From Verrucomicrobiales bacterium (lineage in GTDB: Bacteria > Verrucomicrobiota > Verrucomicrobiia > Verrucomicrobiales > DEV007): a DNA stretch of 64,000 nucleotides. Positions 29,762-38,355 of this stretch are shown piece by piece. Position numbers and translations under genes: made by a program. The notes beneath the pieces were generated by a model. That model did not search any database. It was not told where the DNA came from and saw only the letters and a list, made by a program, of their open reading frames with translations. The stretch is from contig JAEUHH010000007.1 in assembly GCA_016795505.1 (NCBI GenBank), forward strand, positions 29,968-93,967, given 5' to 3'. Each line of letters begins with the position of its first letter. Within the stretch, counting starts at the first letter, position 1.

Positions 29762-32395
29762 ATGTCCTTACCCAACCCGCCTGTCCTTCCAAAAATCTCC
29801 ATGATGCTTTTGTCCGGTTTCGCACCCGGCCTCCTGACCGCGCTCATGGCGGCTCCTCCAGCCCCCGAGGCCAAGGCGCTCCGCGAAGGGGTCAGCATCG
29901 AGATGATCGCCGAACATCCTGCCGTGGTCACGCCGATCGGCCTCGACGTGGACCCGCAGGGCAACGTCTGGCTGGTCGCCTCCCACACCCACGAAACGCC
30001 GAAGGATTATCAGGGGCCGGACCGCGACGAGGTGCTCGTGTTCGACTCCGAAGGCAAACGCACCGTCTTCTACAACCGGACGGTCCATACCATGGATCTG
30101 GAGCTGGGACGGGACGGGTGGGTCTACCTCGCCGAGCGCGGCCGCATCCTGCGCATCCGGGACACGGACGGCGACGGCCGCGCCGACCAGGAGGAAACAG
30201 TGGCGCAACTGGAATCCGAGGAGAGCTACCCGCACAACGGCCTGTCAGGGCTCGCCTGGCATCCCGACGGGGATCTGATCTTCGGGCTCGGGGAAAACTT
30301 TGCCAAACCCTGGTCTCTCAAAGGATCCGATGGCAGCACCCACGCGGGACGCGCCGAGGGTGGCATCTTCCGTTGTTCCGCCGACGGCTCCAAGCTGCGC
30401 TGGATCGCCCGCGGAGTCTGGAACCCCTTCGGCATCTGTGTGCGCGAGGATGGAGAGATCTTCGCCGTGGACAACGACCCCGGCGAGCGTCCCCCCTGTC
30501 GCTTGCTTCACATCGTCGAAGGCGGCGACTACGGATACCGCCGACATTATGGCGGAGAGGCGCACCACCCTTTTGTCGGATGGAACGGCGAGCTGCGCGC
30601 TTCCCTGCCCATGATCAACCCCTCGGGCGAAGCCCCCTGCGCCGTTCTGCCGCTGGGCCGCGGCATGCTCATCCCGTCGTGGGGTGATCATCGCATCGAT
30701 TTCTTTCCGCTTGTGCCCCGCGGAGCCAGCTACCGGACGGAGTCGCGCATTCCCCTCGTGCAGGGCTCCTTCTTTTTCCGACCCACCTGTCTCGCGAAAG
30801 ATCCGTCCCGAAAAGACCCTGACAAACACACCTACTACATGACGGACTGGGTCGACGGGCGTTATCCCGTGCACGGCTTCGGTCGGCTTTGGAAACTGGA
30901 GATCGACCTGACCAAGGCGGACTGGCTGGGGCCGCTCGATCTGGAAAAACCGACCCAGGAGGCCCTGCTCGCCCGGGACATCCGCGCAAAGACGCAGGAG
31001 CTGAGCGAGGACGACCTTTTCAAGCTGGCCGCCCATGAGGATGCCTTCATCGCACGAGCCGCCCTCGTCCGTCTGGCCGATGAGACCGCGTCCCGCTGGA
31101 CGCCTGAAGCGTTTTCCCGTCTTTCTCCGGAACGCCGCATGCTCTCCGTCCTTGCCCTCTCCTCCTCGGATGTGAATCCCGTACCGTGGGTTGAAACCCT
31201 CCTTAACGATCCCGATCCGGTTGTGAATTTCGAAGGCCTGCGCTGGTTTTCCCACCGCGAGACCCGTGAGGCCCTCACCGGCGTGAAGGAGTTCCTGAGC
31301 CGGAGCGATCTCGACTTCGAAACCTTCGAGGCCGCCATCGCCGCCCACAACACCCTGTCGGGAATCCCCGAGCAGGGCGTCCGCAATCGCGAACTCCTTC
31401 TCGACCGCATCCGCGACAAAAACAGCACCCCGTCGCTGCGTGCCTTCGCGCTGCGACTGCTGCCGGCACAGGACTGGCGTCCCCGCGAATCGGGACCCGT
31501 GAGCCGGGTCAGCTTCCCTGCGGAACTCACCCCCGGACTCCTGCGTGAACTGTTGGCCGAGGGCAACGAAGACCTTTCCCGCGAAGTGATCCTCGCACTC
31601 TCCGATAATCCGCAGGCGGGGACCGATCTTCTCGTCCAAGTGGCGGCAGACGCCGCGGCCGATCCCATCCTGCGCACCCTTGCCGTCGCCGGCCTGGCCT
31701 CCGTGGCGGATCAATCTCCCCTGCTGCTGCGACTCGCGGAGGACGATCACCGTGCCCTGCGCGAGGAATCGCTCCGCGCCCTGCGCCATCGCACCTTGGG
31801 CGACGGAGAAAAAGAGAAGCTGAAAGCCCTGCGGCCGCGTTTCCCCGAATCCGACGATCTCTTTGCCGCCGTTCTCACTCCCGAAGTGCTCTTTCAGGAC
31901 CGCCCACCCGCGACCGACACTGCGGCATGGAAAAAGCGCCTCGACGCCGTCCCCGGCGAGCCGGATCTGGCGGCGGGAGCGAGAGTCTTTCACCATCCCT
32001 CCATCGCTCTCTGCGCGAACTGCCACCGTCACGAGGGACGCGGGCGGAGCATCGGACCCGATCTCGGCAGCATCGAAGCCGGAGAGGTGCGCGACGGCCT
32101 GATCGAAAGCATCCTGCAGCCGAGCCGGAAGATTGCGCCCGAATACCTGCCCCGCGCCGTCACCCTGAAAGACGGCCGCACCATCGTCGGCATCCGCATG
32201 CAGTCCTACACCCGCGAGCGCGTGAAGGATGTCAACGGCCACTCCCTGACCTTCGAGTTGGAAGAACTCGAATCCATCGCCGAACTCGACACCTCCCTCA
32301 TGCCCCCCGGACTCGCGCTCTCCCTGACCGACCGCGAACTGCGAGACCTCGTGGCTTTTCTCATGACTTCTGAAGGGAAGACGAAATGGGAATGA
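29762..32395 (+). CDS. PVC-type propeller/HEAT/heme-binding protein (877 aa)
   Basis: Secreted protein of the PVC membrane-bound dehydrogenase class (TIGR02604-like). After a leader (MMLLSGFAPGLLTALMA) there is a six-bladed propeller (residues about 35-380: EMIAEHPAVVTPIGLDVDPQGNVWL, RIRDTDGDGRADQEE, GVWNPFGICVREDGEIFAVDND), then a helical HEAT-like region (about 400-720) and a C-terminal cytochrome c domain with CANCHR and a PPGLAL Met region. Such proteins probably bind or oxidise sugars and pass electrons to the heme. The start at 29762 is chosen because the frame upstream is antisense-like filler over the ceramidase-like gene. Last gene of its operon. Confidence 0.88.
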   Translation: MSLPNPPVLPKISMMLLSGFAPGLLTALMAAPPAPEAKALREGVSIEMIAEHPAVVTPIGLDVDPQGNVWLVASHTHETPKDYQGPDRDEVLVFDSEGKRTVFYNRTVHTMDLELGRDGWVYLAERGRILRIRDTDGDGRADQEETVAQLESEESYPHNGLSGLAWHPDGDLIFGLGENFAKPWSLKGSDGSTHAGRAEGGIFRCSADGSKLRWIARGVWNPFGICVREDGEIFAVDNDPGERPPCRLLHIVEGGDYGYRRHYGGEAHHPFVGWNGELRASLPMINPSGEAPCAVLPLGRGMLIPSWGDHRIDFFPLVPRGASYRTESRIPLVQGSFFFRPTCLAKDPSRKDPDKHTYYMTDWVDGRYPVHGFGRLWKLEIDLTKADWLGPLDLEKPTQEALLARDIRAKTQELSEDDLFKLAAHEDAFIARAALVRLADETASRWTPEAFSRLSPERRMLSVLALSSSDVNPVPWVETLLNDPDPVVNFEGLRWFSHRETREALTGVKEFLSRSDLDFETFEAAIAAHNTLSGIPEQGVRNRELLLDRIRDKNSTPSLRAFALRLLPAQDWRPRESGPVSRVSFPAELTPGLLRELLAEGNEDLSREVILALSDNPQAGTDLLVQVAADAAADPILRTLAVAGLASVADQSPLLLRLAEDDHRALREESLRALRHRTLGDGEKEKLKALRPRFPESDDLFAAVLTPEVLFQDRPPATDTAAWKKRLDAVPGEPDLAAGARVFHHPSIALCANCHRHEGRGRSIGPDLGSIEAGEVRDGLIESILQPSRKIAPEYLPRAVTLKDGRTIVGIRMQSYTRERVKDVNGHSLTFELEELESIAELDTSLMPPGLALSLTDRELRDLVAFLMTSEGKTKWE

Positions 32396-32678
32396 CAGCC
32401 CCCTGTCTGCCCGGCCCACGCTGGATCTTCCTCCGCATCGCCTGGGGGGCCGAGCATGGATGGCATGCGGGACAATCTGGAAGCCGGGAGAAGGGGCGGG
32501 GTGGAGTGGACAGGGACCGCGCGGAGTCTTCGCCTGATTTCCACCTGAAACAGCGAAGCGCCTCGCTTTTTCCGCCGGATTCATTCACCGTTTTCCGGTT
32601 GCGACCGAGCCCACCCCATGGCCCGGTTCCTCCCCTACCCCTGTAAAGACCATCCCACCCTCAACGCCCCCGGCCTGC

Positions 32679-34283
32679 ATGACCCTCCTCACTTTCCTCT
32701 TCTTCACCGCCCTCGTCGGATTCCTCACCTGGCTGCTCACGCGGCGGGACGACCACGGCACCTCCACCGGCTACTTCCTCGCCGGCCGCACCCTGACAGG
32801 AGGCTACATCGCCGGCTCGCTGCTGCTCACCAATCTCTCCACCGAGCAACTCATCGGTCTCAATGGCGCCGCCTTCACCGACGGCATTGCCGTGATGGCC
32901 TGGGAAGTCATCGCCGGCGCCTCCCTCGTCGTCATGGCCCTCTATTTTCTGCCCAAATACCTGCGCAGCGGCATCGCCACCATCCCCGAGTTCCTCGAAA
33001 AACGGTTCGACGGCTCCACCCGGACCATCACCAGCATCATCTTCATCCTCGCCTACGCCATCATCCTCCTGCCCATCATCCTCTACACCGGCGCCACCGG
33101 CCTCATGGGCATCCTCGACCTCAAGGCCCTCACCGGCATCGAAAGCCACACCACCCTGCTCTGGGTCACCGTCTGGTTCATCGGCATCGTCGGCTCCATC
33201 TACGCCATTTTCGGCGGCCTGCGCACCGTCGCCGTGTCGGACACGCTCAATGGCTTCGGGCTCCTCGTCGGGGGTGTGCTCATCACCTGGTTCGGCCTCC
33301 AGGCCGTTGACGACGGCGGCACCCTGACCGCCCTGAGGACTCTCCACGCCTCCCACCCGGAAAAGTTCAACTCCCTCGGCAGCTCTGAATCATCCGTGCC
33401 CTGGCACACCCTTTTCACCGGCGTCCTGCTGCTCAATCTCTTCTACTGGACCACCAACCAGCAGATCATCCAGCGCACCTTCGGCGCCAGCAATCTCGCC
33501 GAGGGCCAGCGCGGCGTCCTCATCGCCGGCGTCTTCAAGCTCCTCGCTCCCATCATCCTCGTCATCCCCGGCATCGTCGCCTACCACCTATACTCAGCCG
33601 AGGGCATCAAGCCCGACCACGCCTACGGCACCCTCGTCAGCCGCGTGCTGCCCCCCTGGCTCACCGGCTTCTTCGCGGCCGTCGTGGTCGGCGCCATCCT
33701 CAGCTCCTTCAATTCCGCACTGAATTCCACGGCCACCCTTTTCTCCCTCGGCGTCTATCAGCACCTCATTAAACAAGACGCCGTCGATGAGAGAAAAGTC
33801 ATCGCCAACGGCAAGCTCGTCGGCACCCTCGTCGCCCTCCTGGCGATGACCGCCGCCCCGCTCCTCGACGGGCAGGAGAGCATCTTCGGCTACCTGCAAA
33901 AGATGAACGCCCTCTATTTCATTCCCATCTTCTCCGTTGTGCTCGCCGGCTTCCTCTTTCCCCGCGCCGGCGCCGTCGCCGCCAATGTCTCGCTCATCGC
34001 CGGCTGCGTCATCCTCATCCTCGGCTACTTCGTCCCCCCCTTCACCACCTGGGCAGAGAAGGTCAACGGCTTCCACTTCATCGGCCTCGTCTTCGCCGCC
34101 CTGATGGTCTACCAATTTGCCATGAGCCGCCTCGCGCCCCTCCCCGAGCCCTGGCAGCATCACCACAGCGGCGAGGTCGACCTGACCCCGTGGAAATGGG
34201 CCAAGCCCGTCGGCTTCGGCCTCATCGCCATCGTCGCGATCCTCTACCTGGCTTTTGCCGATTTCTCTGTCCTGTCCCGTTGA
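32679..34283 (+). CDS. Sodium:solute symporter (SSS/SLC5 family)
   Basis: Inner-membrane symporter of 534 aa with about 13-14 hydrophobic segments. Family landmarks: FLAGRTLTGGYIAGSLLLTNLSTEQLIGLNGAAF (first two helices), GIATIPEFLEKRFD, AIFGGLRTVAVSDTLNGFGLLVGG, NQQIIQRTFGASNLAEGQRGVLIAG, and GAILSSFNSALNSTATLFSLGVYQ for the sodium site. SLC5-like members near secreted sulfatases and glycan enzymes usually import monosaccharides or uronates; that is inference. Downstream a repeat array separates it from the sulfatase gene by 57 bp. Confidence 0.93.
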   Translation: MTLLTFLFFTALVGFLTWLLTRRDDHGTSTGYFLAGRTLTGGYIAGSLLLTNLSTEQLIGLNGAAFTDGIAVMAWEVIAGASLVVMALYFLPKYLRSGIATIPEFLEKRFDGSTRTITSIIFILAYAIILLPIILYTGATGLMGILDLKALTGIESHTTLLWVTVWFIGIVGSIYAIFGGLRTVAVSDTLNGFGLLVGGVLITWFGLQAVDDGGTLTALRTLHASHPEKFNSLGSSESSVPWHTLFTGVLLLNLFYWTTNQQIIQRTFGASNLAEGQRGVLIAGVFKLLAPIILVIPGIVAYHLYSAEGIKPDHAYGTLVSRVLPPWLTGFFAAVVVGAILSSFNSALNSTATLFSLGVYQHLIKQDAVDERKVIANGKLVGTLVALLAMTAAPLLDGQESIFGYLQKMNALYFIPIFSVVLAGFLFPRAGAVAANVSLIAGCVILILGYFVPPFTTWAEKVNGFHFIGLVFAALMVYQFAMSRLAPLPEPWQHHHSGEVDLTPWKWAKPVGFGLIAIVAILYLAFADFSVLSR

Positions 34284-34303
34284 CCGCCGCGCCATTCCGC
34301 AGC

Positions 34304-34362
34304 AACCCTGTTTGATCGCCGATCCGACCCTGTTCCATCGATGATCCGACCCTGTCTCATCG
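34304..34362. repeat. 22-bp GATC/ACCCTGTT repeat, three units, overlapping the sulfatase start
   Basis: ACCCTG cores at 34305, 34327 and 34349, exactly 22 bp apart. The third unit starts with the ATG at 34341 and encodes the first residues MIRPCLIA of the sulfatase. Confidence 0.85.
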
Positions 34363-35849
34363 CACTCGTCACCCTCGCCCTTGCTGCCGGCTCCGGCATC
34401 GCCTCCGGCGGCGAAAGGCCCAATGTCCTCCTGCTCCTCGTCGACGACCTGAAGCCCGCCCTGGGCTGCTACGGCGATGCCGCCGCCCGGACTCCGCACC
34501 TCGATGCCCTCGCCGCGCGCGGCCTGCGCTTCGATCTCGCCTATTGCAACCAGGCTGTTTGCGCCCCGTCGCGGTTTACCCTCATGCTGGGATCTCACCC
34601 CACCTCCACGGGCCTGTATGGACTCGACAGCCGGCTGCGGGAGCGCCTGCCCGATGCCGTCACCCTGCCCCAGCACTTCGCCGCCCACGGCTACCGCACC
34701 GAGTCGATCGGCAAGGTCTATCATGTCGGTCATGGCAACGAGGGCGACCCGCAGTCCTTCACCGTGCCGCCGCACAAGGACAAGGTCATCGAGTACCTCG
34801 ACCCCGCCAGCACCCACGGCGGCCAGCTCACCCGCGAGGAAGCGCTCTTCACCAATCAGGCCCTCGACCGCATCCGCTCCCTGCCCCGTGGCGCCGCCTA
34901 CGAGTCACCCGACGCCTCCGATACCGACTACGCCGACGGACGCATCGCCGACGAGACGGTGAAACGCCTCCGCGCCGCCCGCGATCGCCGCCAGCGGGAC
35001 GGCACTCCGTTTTTGATCGCCGCCGGATTCGTCAGGCCCCACCTGCCCTTTTCCGTGCCGAAACGCTACTGGGATCTCCACGATCCCGCCGCCCTGCCCC
35101 AGCCCAGCCGCACCACGCCACCCGACGGCGCGCCCCCGGTGGCCATGAAGCGTGGCGGCGAGATCGCGGCCTACGATCCCGTGCCCGACGATGGCACTGT
35201 CGAGCCCGACCTCGCCAGGCGGCTCATCCACGGCTACTACGCCAGCGTCAGCTATGTCGATGCCCAGATCGGACGAGTTGTCGCCGCTCTCGATGCTCTC
35301 GGACTCGCGGACGAGACTCTCGTCGTCCTCTGGGGGGACCATGGCTTTCACCTCGGCGACCACGGCCTCTGGACCAAGCACACCAACTACGAGCAGGCCA
35401 ACCGCATCCCCCTGCTCCTCATCGCCCCCGGCGTCACCACTCCGGGCTCAGCCACCCGGCAGCCGACCGAGAGCGTCGACCTGTTCCCCACTCTGGCCGA
35501 ACTGGCTGGCCTGCCCGCGCCGACTGGCCCTCAGCCCATCGACGGCATCAGCCTGGTCCCCGTGCTGCGCGATCCCGCCGCCCGCGTCCGTGACCATGCC
35601 TATCACGTTTTTCCCAAAGCCAAGCTCGGTCGCGCCATCCGCACCGAGCGACACCGCTTCGTGGAGTGGAAAAAGCCCGGCGAACCCGATGCCGCCGCTC
35701 TGCTCGAACTCTACGATTACGAGACCGATCCCGGGGAAACCCGCAACCTCGCCGCCGATTTCCCCGATCTGGTGACCAGCCTGCGTAAGATCCTCGCCCG
35801 GCATCCCGAGCCTCTGCCGCCCGGCGGCAGTGGTCCAAATCGGAAGTGA
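34341..35849 (+). CDS. Secreted sulfatase (iduronate-2-sulfatase-like)
   Basis: A 502-aa sulfatase that would remove sulfate esters from glycans. Metal ligands in LLLVDDLKPALGCYGD (Asp35, Asp36), the sulfatase signature CAPSRFTLMLG with Cys74 as the residue matured to formylglycine, GKVYH, the lysine/histidine in FVRPHLPF and LWGDHGFHLGDHG (Asp-His) are all present; this arrangement is that of the iduronate-2-sulfatase group. The signal peptide (LIALVTLALAAGSGIASG) depends on an ATG inside the 22-bp repeat; no other start gives a positively charged leader. The neighbouring symporter could import the desulfated product. Confidence 0.93.
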   Translation: MIRPCLIALVTLALAAGSGIASGGERPNVLLLLVDDLKPALGCYGDAAARTPHLDALAARGLRFDLAYCNQAVCAPSRFTLMLGSHPTSTGLYGLDSRLRERLPDAVTLPQHFAAHGYRTESIGKVYHVGHGNEGDPQSFTVPPHKDKVIEYLDPASTHGGQLTREEALFTNQALDRIRSLPRGAAYESPDASDTDYADGRIADETVKRLRAARDRRQRDGTPFLIAAGFVRPHLPFSVPKRYWDLHDPAALPQPSRTTPPDGAPPVAMKRGGEIAAYDPVPDDGTVEPDLARRLIHGYYASVSYVDAQIGRVVAALDALGLADETLVVLWGDHGFHLGDHGLWTKHTNYEQANRIPLLLIAPGVTTPGSATRQPTESVDLFPTLAELAGLPAPTGPQPIDGISLVPVLRDPAARVRDHAYHVFPKAKLGRAIRTERHRFVEWKKPGEPDAAALLELYDYETDPGETRNLAADFPDLVTSLRKILARHPEPLPPGGSGPNRK

Positions 35850-35910
35850 TGTCCGCGGCGTCGGATTCAACTCCATTCCCAGAGCGGTGACGCCTGGCCG
35901 TTGCCCCGTG

Positions 35911-37032
35911 TCACCAGGCGGGATTGATGCCCCAGCGCATCGCAAAGGGCGCCAATTCCGGACGCAGCGGCCACTGGTCGGGCAGCGGATCGTTGCCCTC
36001 GTGGCGAGTGCTGGCGCCTTTGAGCACCATGCAGCCTTCGTTTTCGCCGATGCGCTCCATCTCGGCCACCTCGTCGGGGGTGAGGAGATTCTGCTCGGGC
36101 AGTTGCGCCATCTCGGTGATCTTCTCCTCGATGGGTTTGGCACCCTCGCCGGCTTCCTGGATGAAGGTGGGCGTGACGCTGAGCACAGGCTCGTGGGCCA
36201 GGCACCACTGGCAGGCGAGCTGCAGCAGAGTCAGTCCGTGACGCTCGGCGATGGGCCGCATCTGCTCGATCTTTTCGGTGCCGTGCTCCACCCAGCCGGC
36301 GGGGCGGAAGGTGCGGTGGTCGCCGTCGCGGAAATGGTGGCCGGGCTTCACATCGTCGTGGAAGAGTCCGCCGTAATCGACGACGCGGGTAACGATCTTG
36401 ACGTTGTTTTCCCGTGCCGGCCCGAGGACATGACGGCCGGGCCAGGGCTCGTTGGGATTCAGGATGATCATGGCCCAGTCCATGTCGTCGGCGAAGTGCT
36501 CGAAGCAATAGGCGAGGTCGATGGCAAATCCATTGGCGGGCCCGGGGGCGACGCCGGTCATCTCCGTGAGACCGAGGCTTTTCAGATTGCGCATGCCCTC
36601 CCACACGGCGGGATGGGTGTAGCCGATGGCGTCGGGATTGTGGAGCATGACGAGGTCGAAGCGGCTGGTCTGGCAGCGCTCAAGCGATTTCTCGGTCGCC
36701 ATCTTCAGGTAGTCGGCATAGGCATCGGGACCACGCAGGTCGGGATGGGTGAAACGGGCGTAGCCTTTCGATCCGTCGCGGCTGCCGTGGTAGATGTCGT
36801 GCCCGATGATGCCGACGAGGCAGTAGGAATCGCGCGGGATGCCCTGAAGCGCCTTGCCGAGCATCTCATCGGCCCGGCCGACGCCATACACGTCGGCGGT
36901 GATGAACGTGCGGATGCCTTCGGTGTAGGCGTGCTGGATGAGGCCGATGCAGCGCTCTTCGCTGAGTTGTTCTCCGAAGTGCATGAAGCGGCCGCCGCTC
37001 CAAGTGCCGTAGGCAGTGCGTGTCAGGTCCAT
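35911..37032 (-). CDS. Aldo/keto reductase family protein
   Basis: A 373-aa NAD(P)H-dependent oxidoreductase with the aldo/keto reductase TIM barrel. Visible parts: YGTWSGGRF at the N-terminus, FITADVYGVGRADEMLGKAL (catalytic Asp/Tyr pair), FDLVMLHNPD at the His strand, MRNLKSLGLTEMTGVAPG, and a C-terminal segment with LLQLACQWCLAHEPVLSVTPTF. The usual Lys after strand 3 is not evident by eye (GIIGHDIYHGS), so activity should be treated with caution. No leader, hence cytoplasmic. Convergent with the sulfatase gene. Confidence 0.85.
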   Translation of the reverse strand: MDLTRTAYGTWSGGRFMHFGEQLSEERCIGLIQHAYTEGIRTFITADVYGVGRADEMLGKALQGIPRDSYCLVGIIGHDIYHGSRDGSKGYARFTHPDLRGPDAYADYLKMATEKSLERCQTSRFDLVMLHNPDAIGYTHPAVWEGMRNLKSLGLTEMTGVAPGPANGFAIDLAYCFEHFADDMDWAMIILNPNEPWPGRHVLGPARENNVKIVTRVVDYGGLFHDDVKPGHHFRDGDHRTFRPAGWVEHGTEKIEQMRPIAERHGLTLLQLACQWCLAHEPVLSVTPTFIQEAGEGAKPIEEKITEMAQLPEQNLLTPDEVAEMERIGENEGCMVLKGASTRHEGNDPLPDQWPLRPELAPFAMRWGINPAW

Positions 37033-37166
37033 TGTCTGGGAAGTTTAGGGTGTGAAGCGAAAAGGGTGAAACGTGGGGGCTGCGAATGTCGCGAAAGGGC
37101 GGCGGGGCGTCAATCGGCGGGAATTGGCTTTTTTGGCCGGGATCTTGCACGGGCGACCGAAGCCGA

Positions 37167-37613
37167 TCAGGCCCAGGTGACTTCGGTTTTGACCGACCGG
37201 GCGAGGAAACACTCGTGGTGGGACTTTTCGTGGAGCTTTTCGAGCTGTTTGGGAGTGGGCTGCTTGCCTCCGGAGAATTCGATGCGCGGATGCATGACGA
37301 CGCGCGCGAGCCAGGGCCTGCCATCCTCGGCCTTTTCGAGGTAACCGACGGCTTCGTCACGGTAGGCGTCGACGGTGTACCCGTTCATGGCAGCGTAGGC
37401 GAGGAACGTGAGCATGTGGCAGCTCGCCAAGGCAGCCGTGAAGGCCTCCTCCGGATCGACGCAATCCGGGGTGCCGAGGAATTCGACCGCCGCGGCAGCG
37501 CGCAGGCTCTGGCCGCTCTCGGGGAAATGCCAGGTGTGGGTGCGGGGGTATTCCTTGTATCCGAACCCGCTGTCGCCGCGGGACCAGGTGAGGGTGGCTT
37601 TGTGTTCGCTCAT
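37167..37613 (-). CDS. OsmC family protein
   Basis: A 148-aa cytoplasmic protein of the OsmC/Ohr fold, which reduces organic hydroperoxides through a pair of cysteines. Here ALASCHMLTFL holds the conserved peroxidatic-type Cys and TPDCVDPEE a second one, closer than in Ohr, so it belongs to a general OsmC branch. The start at 37613 (MSEHKATLTWSRG) matches the family's opening strand; a longer start at 37649 adds twelve residues. Upstream lies the GxxExxY/palindrome element. Confidence 0.85.
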   Translation of the reverse strand: MSEHKATLTWSRGDSGFGYKEYPRTHTWHFPESGQSLRAAAAVEFLGTPDCVDPEEAFTAALASCHMLTFLAYAAMNGYTVDAYRDEAVGYLEKAEDGRPWLARVVMHPRIEFSGGKQPTPKQLEKLHEKSHHECFLARSVKTEVTWA

Positions 37614-37664
37614 GGGCCGGACGGTAGCACGATTTTTCGGGTTCACCATGGAGGGGGGGATGAA

Positions 37665-37742
37665 TTCACCACGGAGGCACGGAGGACACGGAGGTTTTTC
37701 GATTATTCTGAATCTCCGTGCCCTCCGTGCCTCCGTGGTGAA
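37665..37742. repeat. 78-bp palindrome, copy 1
   Basis: Arms of about 30 bp (starting TTCACCACGGAGGCACGG) with one internal mismatch, and a loop beginning TTTTTCGATTATTCTGA. A partial additional arm (TTCACCATGGAGG) lies just left at 37642. Confidence 0.9.
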
Positions 37743-37769
37743 CCCAAAACCACGTTTCCGAGGCGAAGT

Positions 37770-38147
37770 TCAGCGGACAAATCGCTTGATGCCATTCTTG
37801 AAAACTTCAACGTTGAAGTTCATCAGCAGTCCCACAGGGAGGTTCGATAACTTCAAATAGGTGATGATTTGCGCGTCGTGAATCGGATCCAGCGCAGCCA
37901 CGCTTTTCAGTTCGAGGAGCACCGTATTTTCCACGACCAAGTCGAGCCGAAAATCGCAATCGATCCTCACGCCCTTGTAGAAAACCGGCTGAGACTTCTC
38001 CATTTCAAAAGCAAGGCCCTTTCGGCTCAATTCATAAGCCAGACATTGTTGATAAGCCGATTCAAGGAGTCCGGGTCCAAGCTCGCGGTGAACTTCGATC
38101 GCGCAGCCGATCACCTTTTGGGTCAATTCTTGATGGTTGAGTTGCAT
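37770..38147 (-). CDS. GxxExxY protein (PD-(D/E)XK nuclease-like, PF13366 type)
   Basis: A 125-aa protein of the GxxExxY family: the name motif reads GLLESAY in ELGPGLLESAYQQCLAYEL. A PD-(D/E)XK-type active site is visible: Asp in RLDLVVENTV and Glu-x-Lys in LLELKSV, followed by AQIITYLKLSN and the terminal GLLMNFNVEVFKNGIKRFVR. The family has no established function; the fold suggests DNA cleavage or binding. The ATG at 38147 (MQLNHQEL) is preferred; an in-frame GTG at 38153 is possible. It is the only gene between the two 78-bp palindromes. Confidence 0.9.
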   Translation of the reverse strand: MQLNHQELTQKVIGCAIEVHRELGPGLLESAYQQCLAYELSRKGLAFEMEKSQPVFYKGVRIDCDFRLDLVVENTVLLELKSVAALDPIHDAQIITYLKLSNLPVGLLMNFNVEVFKNGIKRFVR

Positions 38148-38190
38148 AACCACACAGAACTGCCAATAAACTCCGATCTAGACAAGGAAA

Positions 38191-38268
38191 TTCACCACGG
38201 AGGCACGGAGGACACGGAGGTTTTTCGGATATTCTGAACCTCCGTGCCCTCTGCGCCTCCGTGGTGAA
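38191..38268. repeat. 78-bp palindrome, copy 2
   Basis: Same sequence and orientation as copy 1, with a loop TTTTTCGGATATTCTGA and two changes in the right arm (CTCTGCGCC for CTCCGTGCC). Ends 87 bp before the PVC heme protein gene. Confidence 0.9.
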
Positions 38269-38355
38269 TTCATCCCTTTCCCTCAGGGGTGAAATCCCAA
38301 CGCACAAAGGCCATTCCCTTTCCGCCGGAATTCGGCTACAAATCCGCTCTTTCCC

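Larger units (their letters stand above)
37665..38268. mobile_element. Candidate element: GxxExxY gene between two identical-orientation palindromes
   Basis: A 604-bp unit bounded by two 78-bp palindromes that differ at only a few positions and enclose just the GxxExxY gene. The outer flanks are mirror-like (TGAATTCACC on the left, GGTGAATTCAT on the right). No transposase is inside. Mobility is inferred only from the architecture. Confidence 0.45.

Noticed and set aside
30245..32584. A 779-codon antisense frame over the PVC heme protein
   Set aside because: Sense strand encodes clear propeller and heme motifs; the antisense reading has no recognisable domain and follows from high GC at third positions.
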